Source: Paludibacteraceae bacterium
GTDB lineage: Bacteria > Bacteroidota > Bacteroidia > Bacteroidales > Paludibacteraceae
Reading direction: 5' to 3'
Assembly: GCA_017384225.1 (NCBI GenBank)
Contig: JAFNUD010000025.1
Coordinates: 1 to 50,039 of the forward strand
DNA length: 50,039 nt
The translations under genes and the position numbers were made by a program. This document shows, one piece after another, positions 42,517 to 49,333 of the stretch; position 1 is the stretch's first letter, and each line of letters opens with the position of its first letter. Under the pieces are notes generated by a model, which saw nothing but the letters and a program-made list of their open reading frames with translations, searched no databases and had not been told where the DNA came from.

Positions 42517-43254
42517 ATGAAAATAGCCCTCATTGGATACGGAAAAATGGGACATATCATCGAGTCTATTGCTCTCAGCAGAGGACACCAAGTGGTATGT
42601 ATCATCGACAAAGATAATCGCAATGACTTTGAATCCGAAGCTTTTGCTTCTGCAGATGTGGCAATAGAATTCTCCACCCCACAAACCGCTGAAGCCAATA
42701 TTTGTCGTGCATGGAAAGCCAACATACCTGTGGTATGTGGTACGACAGGATGGGATGTAGAAGAATTTAGGAGTAAGTATCTAGAGCTAAAAACAACTCT
42801 AAATTGCACCAACGGAACTACTGAACAACCGTTCTGCGGTTTAATGTGGTCGTCCAACTATAGTATTGGGGTAAATATCCTATTTGCGCTCAATCAGCAG
42901 CTGGCAAAATTTATGGAGGCATATCCCAATTATACGCCCCATCTGACCGAAGTGCACCATATTCACAAGTTGGATGCGCCCAGCGGAACTGCCAAGACAC
43001 TACAAGCAGCTATTGGCGATCAGCGTTTGGCTGTTAGCAACATTGAGTCAATTCGCGAAGGAGAAGTACCTGGTATTCACACCGTAATATGGGATAGTTC
43101 GGTGGATACCATCAGCATCAGTCACAGTGCTAAATCGCGCGAGGGATTTGCTCTCGGTGCTGTCATAGCAGCCGAATGGATGAAAGGCAAAACAGGTTGG
43201 CACGAATTCTGCGAAGTGTTAGATACAACGCTACACAATACTAAACAACACTAA
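42517..43254 (+). CDS. dapB: 4-hydroxy-tetrahydrodipicolinate reductase with an inserted loop
   Basis: The protein has the N-terminal NAD(P)-binding ALIGYGKMG, DVAIEFSTP, GTTGW, SSNYSIGVN, and the substrate motif EVHHIHKLDAPSGTAKT. It reduces the cyclic precursor of diaminopimelate and lysine. Between GTTGWDVEEF and WSSNYS there are about 18 residues more than usual (about 89-108), encoded by CTAAAAACAACTCTAAA-type and AACGG...CCGTT sequence. The C-terminus (NTKQH) and stop codon are formed by an ACTAAACAAC repeat. Catalytic residues are intact. Confidence 0.94.
   Translation: MKIALIGYGKMGHIIESIALSRGHQVVCIIDKDNRNDFESEAFASADVAIEFSTPQTAEANICRAWKANIPVVCGTTGWDVEEFRSKYLELKTTLNCTNGTTEQPFCGLMWSSNYSIGVNILFALNQQLAKFMEAYPNYTPHLTEVHHIHKLDAPSGTAKTLQAAIGDQRLAVSNIESIREGEVPGIHTVIWDSSVDTISISHSAKSREGFALGAVIAAEWMKGKTGWHEFCEVLDTTLHNTKQH
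42784..42836. repeat. Repeat-like in-frame tract in dapB
   Basis: GAGCTAAAAACAACTCTAAA is followed by an inverted pair AACGG...CCGTT around a CTGAACAAC word. Similar words (ACTGAAC, ACTAAACAAC) occur in spacers at 31801-31857 and 43240-43259. Confidence 0.45.
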
Positions 43255-43259
43255 ACAAC
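43240..43259. repeat. ACTAAACAAC tandem pair at the dapB stop
   Basis: Two exact 10-nt units head to tail that contain the stop codon of dapB. Confidence 0.75.
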
Positions 43260-43267
43260 ATAACGAT

Positions 43268-44623
43268 ATGAAAACTTTTCAAGATAGAATCAAAGAAGTA
43301 ACCACCAAATCTTGGATCACCTGCGGTGTATGGTGCACTATCTACATAGCATTTATCATATGGGTAGCATGGGGTGATTGGAGCAGTTTAGGGTGGCTCG
43401 TCTTGCTACCTATCGTAGCAGATATGTTTACCACCAAGTACATCAATTGGAATTGGTGGAAGAAATATAAGCCCGAGGAGGGTTCCTCACCCAATCCTAT
43501 ATTATACACAATTTTTTCGTGGATAGACGCGATTGTATTTGCATTGGTAGCAGTGTATTTTATCAACGTGTATATCTTCCAAAACTATCAAATCCCTACC
43601 TCTTCTTTGGAGAAGACCTTGCGCGTAGGCGATTTCCTCTGCGTCAACAAGATGTGCTACGGAGCCCGTGTTCCTAACACTCCACTCTCAATGCCATTGG
43701 TACAGCACACCATGCCTACCCTCTTAGGCGGGGGCAAGAGCTATATAGAACAACCACAATGGGAATACAAACGATTGAACGGCTGGGATCAGGTGGAGAA
43801 AGGCGATATTGTTGTCTTTAATTTCCCTACTGGTGACACGGTTTGCACCAAGATGCAGAACCCTGATTATTATACGTTGTGCCACTACTACGGCAAGCGC
43901 ACTGTAGAAAACCGCAAAGATGTCTTTGGCGAAATCGTTGTGCGCCCAGTGGACAGACGTGAGAATTATGTAAAGCGTTGCGTTGCTACAGCAGGCGACA
44001 CATTGCAAATCATTGACAAGGTAGTGTATATTGATGGAGTAGCCGAGCCTAAACATCCATATTTGCAATACAATTACATTATTACTACAGATGGACATGT
44101 ACTGAGCAATAGTTATCTTACCAAATTGGGTATTTCGAAGGAAGACCGCGAGAGCAATGGCAATGGTGTTTATCGTTTGCCTTTGACAGCCGAGATGAAA
44201 GCCGAGTTGGAAAAGAACAGCCATGTACTCAGCATTGAGATTGAGCCAGAAGAGCAAGGAGGCGAAGTCTATCCTTTAGGACACAACACATGGACTCGCG
44301 ACAATTATGGACCTATTTACATCCCCGCAAAGGGCGACACTATCATGATTACAGAGGAGAACTATTGGGTGTACAAGCGTATTGCCGATGCATACGAATT
44401 CAAGCCTATGCAGATAGGTAAGCCATACGTTTTTGAGATGAATTATTTTTGGATGATGGGTGACAATCGCCACAAGTCTGCCGATAGCCGCTATTGGGGC
44501 TTTGTGCCAGAAGATCACATCGTAGGTCGTCCTATGTTCGTATGGCTCAGCATTGAGAAAGACAACCCATGGGGCAAAGGACATATCCGTTGGAATCGAA
44601 TAGGATTGAGCCATTTTGAGTAA
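43268..44623 (+). CDS. lepB: Signal peptidase I
   Basis: The 451-residue protein is larger than most, as in other Bacteroidales. Membrane helices lie at about residues 15-55 and 80-105. The catalytic site shows IPTSSLEKTL with nucleophile Ser113 and NYVKRCVATAGD with base Lys236, then WMMGDNRHKSADSRYWGFV (box E). A long insertion (about 245-385) separates these boxes. It removes signal peptides at the outer face of the inner membrane. It follows dapB by 13 nt. Confidence 0.95.
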   Translation: MKTFQDRIKEVTTKSWITCGVWCTIYIAFIIWVAWGDWSSLGWLVLLPIVADMFTTKYINWNWWKKYKPEEGSSPNPILYTIFSWIDAIVFALVAVYFINVYIFQNYQIPTSSLEKTLRVGDFLCVNKMCYGARVPNTPLSMPLVQHTMPTLLGGGKSYIEQPQWEYKRLNGWDQVEKGDIVVFNFPTGDTVCTKMQNPDYYTLCHYYGKRTVENRKDVFGEIVVRPVDRRENYVKRCVATAGDTLQIIDKVVYIDGVAEPKHPYLQYNYIITTDGHVLSNSYLTKLGISKEDRESNGNGVYRLPLTAEMKAELEKNSHVLSIEIEPEEQGGEVYPLGHNTWTRDNYGPIYIPAKGDTIMITEENYWVYKRIADAYEFKPMQIGKPYVFEMNYFWMMGDNRHKSADSRYWGFVPEDHIVGRPMFVWLSIEKDNPWGKGHIRWNRIGLSHFE

Positions 44624-44675
44624 ATAGCTCGCTACGCTATTAGAAGTTAGACCACTGCGTTGCTATAAGTTAGAA
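44624..44675. repeat. Border repeat between lepB and wbqC-like gene
   Basis: Two related units, ATAGCTCGCTACGCTAT...AAGTTAGA and CACTGCGTTGCTAT...AAGTTAGA. CGCTACGC is the reverse complement of the GCGTAGCG core of palindromes at 49233-49315. Confidence 0.6.
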
Positions 44676-44676
44676 A

Positions 44677-45246
44677 ATGGTATTGCCTACAACATATATG
44701 GGTTCGATGGAATGGTATCGCCGTTTTTTGGCAAACCCATCCGAGGTACAGATTGAGGTCATGGAGAGTTTTCCTAAGCAGACCTATCGTAATAGGTGCA
44801 CCATCTCTGTGCCACACGACTCTTTGCTCAATAGCCAATCAACAACAGCCAATAGCCTCACACTATCAGTGCCTGTGAAGCGAGCTGATAGCAAGCAACT
44901 CACACGCGATGTGGAGATTAGCTATCAGCAACGTTGGCAACACCAGCACTGGATTGCGCTCATGAGTGCCTACAAGCGCACGCCCTATTTTGACTACTAC
45001 GCAGATTTCTTGCGTCCCTTCTACGAGAAAGAAACCAGGTTCTTAATCGATTTCAACGAGGGACTGCACGAAACTATTATTCGCTTGATGGCGAATAATG
45101 TGGCAATTGGCTATGGGCAATTGGCTGTAGCCAAGAATAGGACTTCGGATTGGCAAGGGTTAGATTTAGAGCCATGCTTTGGTAATGGACAAAGTATATT
45201 AGACATGTTATTTGAGTACGGTCCAGAAACCGTAATTAAGATATGA
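44677..45246 (+). CDS. WbqC-family protein
   Basis: The 189-residue protein has the WbqC-type opening (LPTTYMGSMEWYRRFL), VEISYQQRWQHQHWIALMSAYKRTPYFDYYADFLRPFYE and a helical C-terminal half. The family is found in O-antigen loci and is linked to amino-sugar modification, but its chemistry is unclear; placement after lepB is conserved in the phylum. Residues about 51-61 (DSLLNSQSTTANS region) are encoded by CAATAGCCAAT words like those in the COG2509 gene. Its stop overlaps the ilvE start (ATGA, 4 nt). Confidence 0.85.
   Translation: MVLPTTYMGSMEWYRRFLANPSEVQIEVMESFPKQTYRNRCTISVPHDSLLNSQSTTANSLTLSVPVKRADSKQLTRDVEISYQQRWQHQHWIALMSAYKRTPYFDYYADFLRPFYEKETRFLIDFNEGLHETIIRLMANNVAIGYGQLAVAKNRTSDWQGLDLEPCFGNGQSILDMLFEYGPETVIKI
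44829..44858. repeat. CAATAGCC repeat inside wbqC-like gene
   Basis: CAATAGCCAATCAACAACAG is followed by CCAATAGCC. The word CAATAGCCAAT also occurs at 12375-12432. Confidence 0.55.
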
Positions 45247-46334
45247 TAGATTGGAGTAAGTTGACATTTCATTACACAGAGACGGATTTTGTGGTTCGCT
45301 CTGCTTGTTGCAATGGTGTATGGGAAAAACCATACGCTACACGCGACAAGTACATCAAGATACATGCTGCTGCAACTGGCCTACAGTATGGACAAGAGTG
45401 CTTTGAGGGACTCAAAGCTTTTCGCGGTATAGACGGCAATGTGCGCATTTTCCGAATGGAAGAGAATGCTCGTCGTATGCAACGCTCTGCCGAAGGACTA
45501 CTCATGACACCTGTACCCGAGAATATTTTCTGCGAAGCTATTTTATTGGCATTAGAAAAAAACATTGATTTCTTGCCTCCTTACGAGACGGGAGCCACCC
45601 TATACTTCCGTCCCGTACTCATAGCCACAACACCAGAGATCAGTGTCGGACCTGGCAAAGATTGCGAATTTATTGTCATACCCACCCCTATCGGTCCATA
45701 TTTCCCAAATGGTTTCAAAGGCACCCCATTCATTGTCAATCGCCACATAGACCGATCCGCACCGCAAGGTACAGGGCAGTGGAAAGTAGGAGGCAACTAT
45801 GCAGCATCATTCCGAGCCAGCGAAGTGGCACATGCTATGGGCTACGAATGTATGTTCACCGATGCCAAAACACATAAGTATATAGATGAGTGCACGGCTT
45901 CCAATTTCATTGGCATCCGTCAGTATAGCAAACTTCAGGGCTCTGCCCGAACTACAGCAAAGCGATCTACAGTGAGCAACGCGAACGATCTACAGCGAAG
46001 CGATCTAATCTACGAATACCTCACTCCTCGCTCTAGTGCTATCTTGCCCAGCATCACCAACGATTCGCTGATGACACTGGCACGAGAAATGGGACTCAAA
46101 GTCACCCGCCGTCGTATCCGTATCGAAGAGCTTGAAGAGATGAGTGAAGCTGCTGCATGCGGAACAGCATGTGTTATTTCACCTATCACCAAAGTGTTTG
46201 ACCCTGACAAAAATTGCACATACCATTTTGGTAAACCAGGACCGATACTCACACGTCTTTACAACGCACTACAAGATATACAGTATGGTCGTACCGAAGA
46301 CAAGCACGGATGGTGTACCGTGGTTTTGAGTTGA
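45243..46334 (+). CDS. ilvE: Branched-chain amino-acid aminotransferase with a repeat-derived loop
   Basis: The protein is of fold-type IV PLP enzymes: GQECFEGLKAFRG, VGGNYAASFRASEVAHAMGYE with the PLP-binding Lys (QWKVGGNY), and CGTACVISPITKV near the C-terminus. It interconverts branched amino acids and keto acids. Relatives run almost directly from FIGI(R/K) to the Y(L/V)TP(R/K)S motif; here about 30 residues (roughly 230-257) intervene, encoded by repeats of GCGATCTACAG type (45949-46012) that match words in the spacer at 46681-46739. The frame and active site are intact. Confidence 0.95.
   Translation: MIDWSKLTFHYTETDFVVRSACCNGVWEKPYATRDKYIKIHAAATGLQYGQECFEGLKAFRGIDGNVRIFRMEENARRMQRSAEGLLMTPVPENIFCEAILLALEKNIDFLPPYETGATLYFRPVLIATTPEISVGPGKDCEFIVIPTPIGPYFPNGFKGTPFIVNRHIDRSAPQGTGQWKVGGNYAASFRASEVAHAMGYECMFTDAKTHKYIDECTASNFIGIRQYSKLQGSARTTAKRSTVSNANDLQRSDLIYEYLTPRSSAILPSITNDSLMTLAREMGLKVTRRRIRIEELEEMSEAAACGTACVISPITKVFDPDKNCTYHFGKPGPILTRLYNALQDIQYGRTEDKHGWCTVVLS
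45949..46012. repeat. GCGATCTACAG repeats inside ilvE
   Basis: Units such as CTACAGCAAAGCGATCTACA and CTACAGCGAAGCGATCTAA are arranged with a GAGCAACGCGAACGATC segment between. They closely match CTAACAGCGAAGCGGTCTAA in the spacer 46681-46739. Confidence 0.8.
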
Positions 46335-46364
46335 TTTATATTTGATTATCATAACACACTATAT

Positions 46365-46679
46365 ATGAACGAATTTTTAGAATTAGAAGAACAGGTACTC
46401 CGCATGATCAAAACGGTGTATGATCCTGAGATACCTGTCAATATATACGAATTAGGTCTCATCTATCGCATTGATCTTTCCGAAGAGAAAGTCTGTACCA
46501 TTGACATGACCCTTACCGCGCCTAACTGCCCTGCAGCCGATTTTCTTGTCGAGGATGTAAAGCAGAAAGTGGGGTCAGTGGATGGTATCGAAACGGTGAA
46601 TGTAAATATAGTCTTTGAACCCGAATGGAACAAGGACATGATGTCTGAAGAAGCCAAACTCGAGCTTGGATTTCTCTAA
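46365..46679 (+). CDS. MIP18/DUF59 iron-sulfur assembly protein (SufT-like)
   Basis: The 104-residue protein has VYDPEIPVNIYELGLIYRIDL, MTLTAPNCPAADFLVEDV with the conserved Cys, and a C-terminal VFEPEWNKDMMSEEAKLELG. These mark the DUF59 family that assists iron-sulfur cluster delivery in the SUF pathway. It is 30 nt after ilvE. No sufBCD genes are in the window. Confidence 0.92.
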   Translation: MNEFLELEEQVLRMIKTVYDPEIPVNIYELGLIYRIDLSEEKVCTIDMTLTAPNCPAADFLVEDVKQKVGSVDGIETVNVNIVFEPEWNKDMMSEEAKLELGFL

Positions 46680-46680
46680 T

Positions 46681-46739
46681 CTAACAGCGAAGCGGTCTAA
46701 CAATGAATGGTCTAATTTCTAACAGCGAAGCGGTCTAAC
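46681..46739. repeat. Exact direct repeat in the sufT-like/lpxH spacer
   Basis: Two identical 21-nt copies (46681-46701 and 46719-46739; first 20 bases CTAACAGCGAAGCGGTCTAA) flank GGTCTAATTT. They fill the spacer from the stop codon to 4 nt before the next ATG. Confidence 0.85.
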
Positions 46740-46742
46740 GAC

Positions 46743-47528
46743 ATGATTTACTTCTTATCCGACGCTCATCTTGGCTCCCGTGCTATTGACACCCCTCAAG
46801 TCCATCAGCAGAGACTGATTGACATGCTTTGTAGCATGGCAAAGGATGCTACTGCCATCTATCTACTTGGAGATATTTTCGACTTTTGGTGCGAGTATTT
46901 CTGGTACGATAGCAGCAAAGAGCAATATAGTCCTTTCCTGCAAACACTCAAGAAAATTACCAGCAAAGGCATAGCAATTCATTTCTTCATTGGCAATCAC
47001 GATATTTGGACTTTTGGTTGGTTGGAGAAGATTACAGGCGTAGTGGTACATCGCAAACCAGAAAGCATTGAGATTCATGGCAAGCGTATTTTCCTTGCAC
47101 ACGGCGACGGACTAATGCCAAGCGACTACGTGCGACAACTACCTAAGAAGATACAGAAGAAAATCCAACAATTTATTTTCTTGCGTAAGGTATTTCACAA
47201 CCCCATATTGCAATTTCTTTTCCGCCTATTACCTCCTGCATGGGCAAATAATTTCGGCTATGAATGGGCAAAAAATAGCCGCTTGAAAGAGTTATCGCAC
47301 CCATGTTCGTACAAAGGCGAAGACAAAGAGGAATTGGTGCTCTTTGCCAAAGAACAAGAGCAATTAGGTAATCACCATGATTTTTATATTTTTGGTCATC
47401 GCCATATCGAATTAGACTTGATGCTCAGCCGCGAGAGTCGAATCATGATTCTCGGTGATTGTTGGCAACAGTTCACTTATGCCCAAATGGATAATTATGA
47501 ATTAAGAATTAAGAATTTTGAATTATAA
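46743..47528 (+). CDS. lpxH: UDP-2,3-diacylglucosamine diphosphatase (LpxH-like)
   Basis: The metallophosphoesterase motifs appear in order: SDAHLGS, GDIFDFWCEYFW, GNHDIW, AHGDGL and GHRHIELD. The fold and spacing fit LpxH, which makes lipid X in lipid A synthesis; membrane-associated helices (IQQFIFLRKVFHNPILQFLF) fit too. The last residues (NYELRIKNFEL) are encoded by GAATTAA-type heptamers of the 47499-47618 repeat, so the C-terminus seems extended by repeat DNA. Confidence 0.88.
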   Translation: MIYFLSDAHLGSRAIDTPQVHQQRLIDMLCSMAKDATAIYLLGDIFDFWCEYFWYDSSKEQYSPFLQTLKKITSKGIAIHFFIGNHDIWTFGWLEKITGVVVHRKPESIEIHGKRIFLAHGDGLMPSDYVRQLPKKIQKKIQQFIFLRKVFHNPILQFLFRLLPPAWANNFGYEWAKNSRLKELSHPCSYKGEDKEELVLFAKEQEQLGNHHDFYIFGHRHIELDLMLSRESRIMILGDCWQQFTYAQMDNYELRIKNFEL

Positions 47529-47618
47529 AAATCGTTCGAGCCCTTTGGGCAAGATAAGAATTTTGAATTATAAAAATCGTTCGAGCCCTTTGGGCAAGAT
47601 AAGAATTTTGAATTATAA
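47499..47618. repeat. 45-nt tandem repeat covering the lpxH stop codon
   Basis: Four heptamers (GAATTAA, GAATTAA, GAATTTT, GAATTAT, 47499-47526) lead into an exact 45-nt unit repeated at 47511-47555 and 47556-47600, with a third partial copy to 47618. Each full unit contains the palindrome GCCCTTTGGGC. GAATTTTGAAT is the reverse complement of the ATTCAAA array word. Confidence 0.9.
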
Positions 47619-47624
47619 TCAATT

Positions 47625-48419
47625 ATGGCACATACACGAGAACAACAACTTGCGGCTTTCGACCGCCTCTTGACAGTAATGGACGAACTGCGCGAAAAAT
47701 GCCCTTGGGACAAGAAACAGACCTTCGAGAGTCTGCGCCAGAACACCATTGAAGAAACCTACGAATTGGCTACAGCCTTACTGCAAAACGATATGAACGA
47801 GATTGCCAAAGAGCTTGGCGATGTACTGTTGCATGTAATCTTCTATGCCAAGATTGGCAGCGAAATGGGAGCTTTTGATATAGCCGATGTCTGCAATAAG
47901 ATTGCTGACAAGCTCATTTTCCGTCACCCACATGTCTATGGCGAATATGCTGCCAACAATGCCAAAGAGGTATGCGAGATGTGGGAGCAAGTGAAACTCA
48001 AGGAGAAAGGCGGCAACAAAACCGTACTTGCGGGTATTCCAGAAGCATTGCCAGCACTGGTAAAAGCTTATCGTATCCAAGACAAAGTGGCAAATGTAGG
48101 ATTTGATTGGGAAAAACGAGAGGACGTTTGGGATAAAGTAAAAGAAGAGATTGCTGAGTTTGAAGCCGAAGTGGAGAATATGGACGAAGAGAAAGCTACA
48201 GAGGAGATGGGAGATTTGTTCTTTGCATTGGTCAATGCAGCGCGCTTGTACAATGTACGTCCTGATAATGCATTGGAGAAAACCAACACTAAGTTCATTC
48301 GCCGCTTCAACTACATTGAGCAGAAAGCAAAAGAAAAAGGTCAATCTCTCAAAGAGATGACCTTAAGCGAGATGGAAGCACTTTGGCAAGAAGCCAAAAC
48401 ACAAACTAACCATTATTGA
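47625..48419 (+). CDS. mazG: Nucleoside triphosphate pyrophosphohydrolase MazG
   Basis: The 264-residue protein has two MazG domains. The first shows CPWDKKQTFESLRQNTIEETYELATALL and EIAKELGDVLLHVIF. The second shows KEEIAEFEAEVENMDEEKATEEMGDLFFALVNAAR. The EExxE/ExxD metal sites are intact. It hydrolyses NTPs to NMP and pyrophosphate, cleaning non-canonical or signalling nucleotides. It closes the plus-strand run from dapB; its stop overlaps the convergent lipoprotein gene by 7 nt. Confidence 0.95.
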   Translation: MAHTREQQLAAFDRLLTVMDELREKCPWDKKQTFESLRQNTIEETYELATALLQNDMNEIAKELGDVLLHVIFYAKIGSEMGAFDIADVCNKIADKLIFRHPHVYGEYAANNAKEVCEMWEQVKLKEKGGNKTVLAGIPEALPALVKAYRIQDKVANVGFDWEKREDVWDKVKEEIAEFEAEVENMDEEKATEEMGDLFFALVNAARLYNVRPDNALEKTNTKFIRRFNYIEQKAKEKGQSLKEMTLSEMEALWQEAKTQTNHY

Positions 48420-48964
48420 GGGTTAGAGGAAATTGTATCTGCTTTGACAGGAAAATAAAATTTGCAGGACGCGGTTGAATATTCGGAATCTGTCACAACT
48501 GTCAGATTGATATTCATGCCTCTTTGAACTAATGGCGAGAAATATATCGGCATCCAAAATGCATCGATCCCAGAAACGAAATACAAGCGACCTGCTTTAA
48601 TATCCGAATCTGCTGTCAAAAAAGTTACTGTTGAATCATGGAGAGGATACCACAAATTCATATCTGCACTTTCCCAATCAATTTGCACGGAAATCAGATT
48701 ATGTATTACGGCATCAAATACTGGTTGAAACACTATAGTATCTCCCACATAGATAGTATCCATATCATAGGTTCCATTCTCTCTATTATATACTCCACGC
48801 AAGGTATCATCAACACTCACAATGGAATCACCTGCAAACACGGGATTTACAAGGAATTCGTAAGCATATATTCGAGGGCTATGTTGTGGACCTGAGATAT
48901 TAAAGCAACTTGTCAACGAGATGGTCAAAGCGACAAATGAAATCAATAAAAATAACTTACGCAT
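48413..48964 (-). CDS. Small lipoprotein of unknown function
   Basis: The ATG at 48964 gives MRKLFLLISFVALTISLTSC, a lipoprotein signal with the lipobox Cys at residue 20; a longer frame runs into the tRNA gene and is not credible. The 183-residue body is beta-type (IYAYEFLVNPVFAGDSIVSVDDTLRGVYN..., TIYVGDTIVFQPVFDAVIHNLISVQIDWES) with an Ig-like look and no catalytic motif. It probably sits in the periplasm or on the surface. It lies 71 nt downstream of tRNA-Leu. Confidence 0.75.
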   Translation of the reverse strand: MRKLFLLISFVALTISLTSCFNISGPQHSPRIYAYEFLVNPVFAGDSIVSVDDTLRGVYNRENGTYDMDTIYVGDTIVFQPVFDAVIHNLISVQIDWESADMNLWYPLHDSTVTFLTADSDIKAGRLYFVSGIDAFWMPIYFSPLVQRGMNINLTVVTDSEYSTASCKFYFPVKADTISSNPQ

Positions 48965-49035
48965 AATACAGTTAATAATTAATAGTTTGTTATAGTTTGC
49001 ATTTTGATACAAAAAACGGGTCTTGCGACCCGAAG

Positions 49036-49117
49036 TGCGGCATAAAGGACTCGAACCTTCACTCCTCTCGAAACTAGATCCTAAGTCTAGCGCGTCTACC
49101 AATTCCGCCAATGCCGC
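49036..49117 (-). tRNA. tRNA-Leu (anticodon UAG)
   Basis: The minus strand folds as a class II tRNA. The acceptor arms are GCGGCAT/ATGCCGC with discriminator A. The D arm reads GGCGGAATTGGTAGACGC, the anticodon stem CTAGA/TCTAG holds loop CTTAGGA (anticodon TAG), a variable arm follows, and the T arm reads AGGTTCGAGTCCTT. The 3' CCA is not encoded. It reads CUN leucine codons. Confidence 0.96.
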
Positions 49118-49129
49118 AGAAATCGGGTG

Positions 49130-49161
49130 CAAAATTAGTAAAAATATTGCATATACGCAAA
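49130..49161 (-). promoter_or_regulatory. tRNA-Leu promoter
   Basis: On the minus strand, TTTGCGTATATGCAA, a 20-nt spacer after TTTG, and TAATTTTG (49130-49137), 13 nt before the mature tRNA end. Confidence 0.75.
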
Positions 49162-49232
49162 TTTTAGTAGAAAAAAGTTTATTTTATCCTTAAAACAGCA
49201 TCTATACGGCGTATTTATTTAAGATTCAGCGG

Positions 49233-49315
49233 ACTCGCGTAGCGAGTGCTAGCGGTGGTAATAAAATCAGAGTCGGAGAAACAAGATTTATTTAGATTTC
49301 TTGCGCGTAGCGCAA
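49233..49315. repeat. Two palindromes with a shared core before the M16 gene
   Basis: ACTCGC-GTA-GCGAGT (49233-49247) and TTGCGC-GTA-GCGCAA (49301-49315) share the core CGCGTAGCG. They lie in the spacer between tRNA-Leu and the M16 peptidase gene. Confidence 0.75.
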
Positions 49316-49333
49316 AGGAGCTTTAATTATAAT

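Noticed and set aside
49036-49132. Longer N-terminus for the small lipoprotein reaching into the tRNA gene
   Set aside because: The extra residues would be translated tRNA-Leu sequence; ATG 48964 gives a perfect lipoprotein signal.
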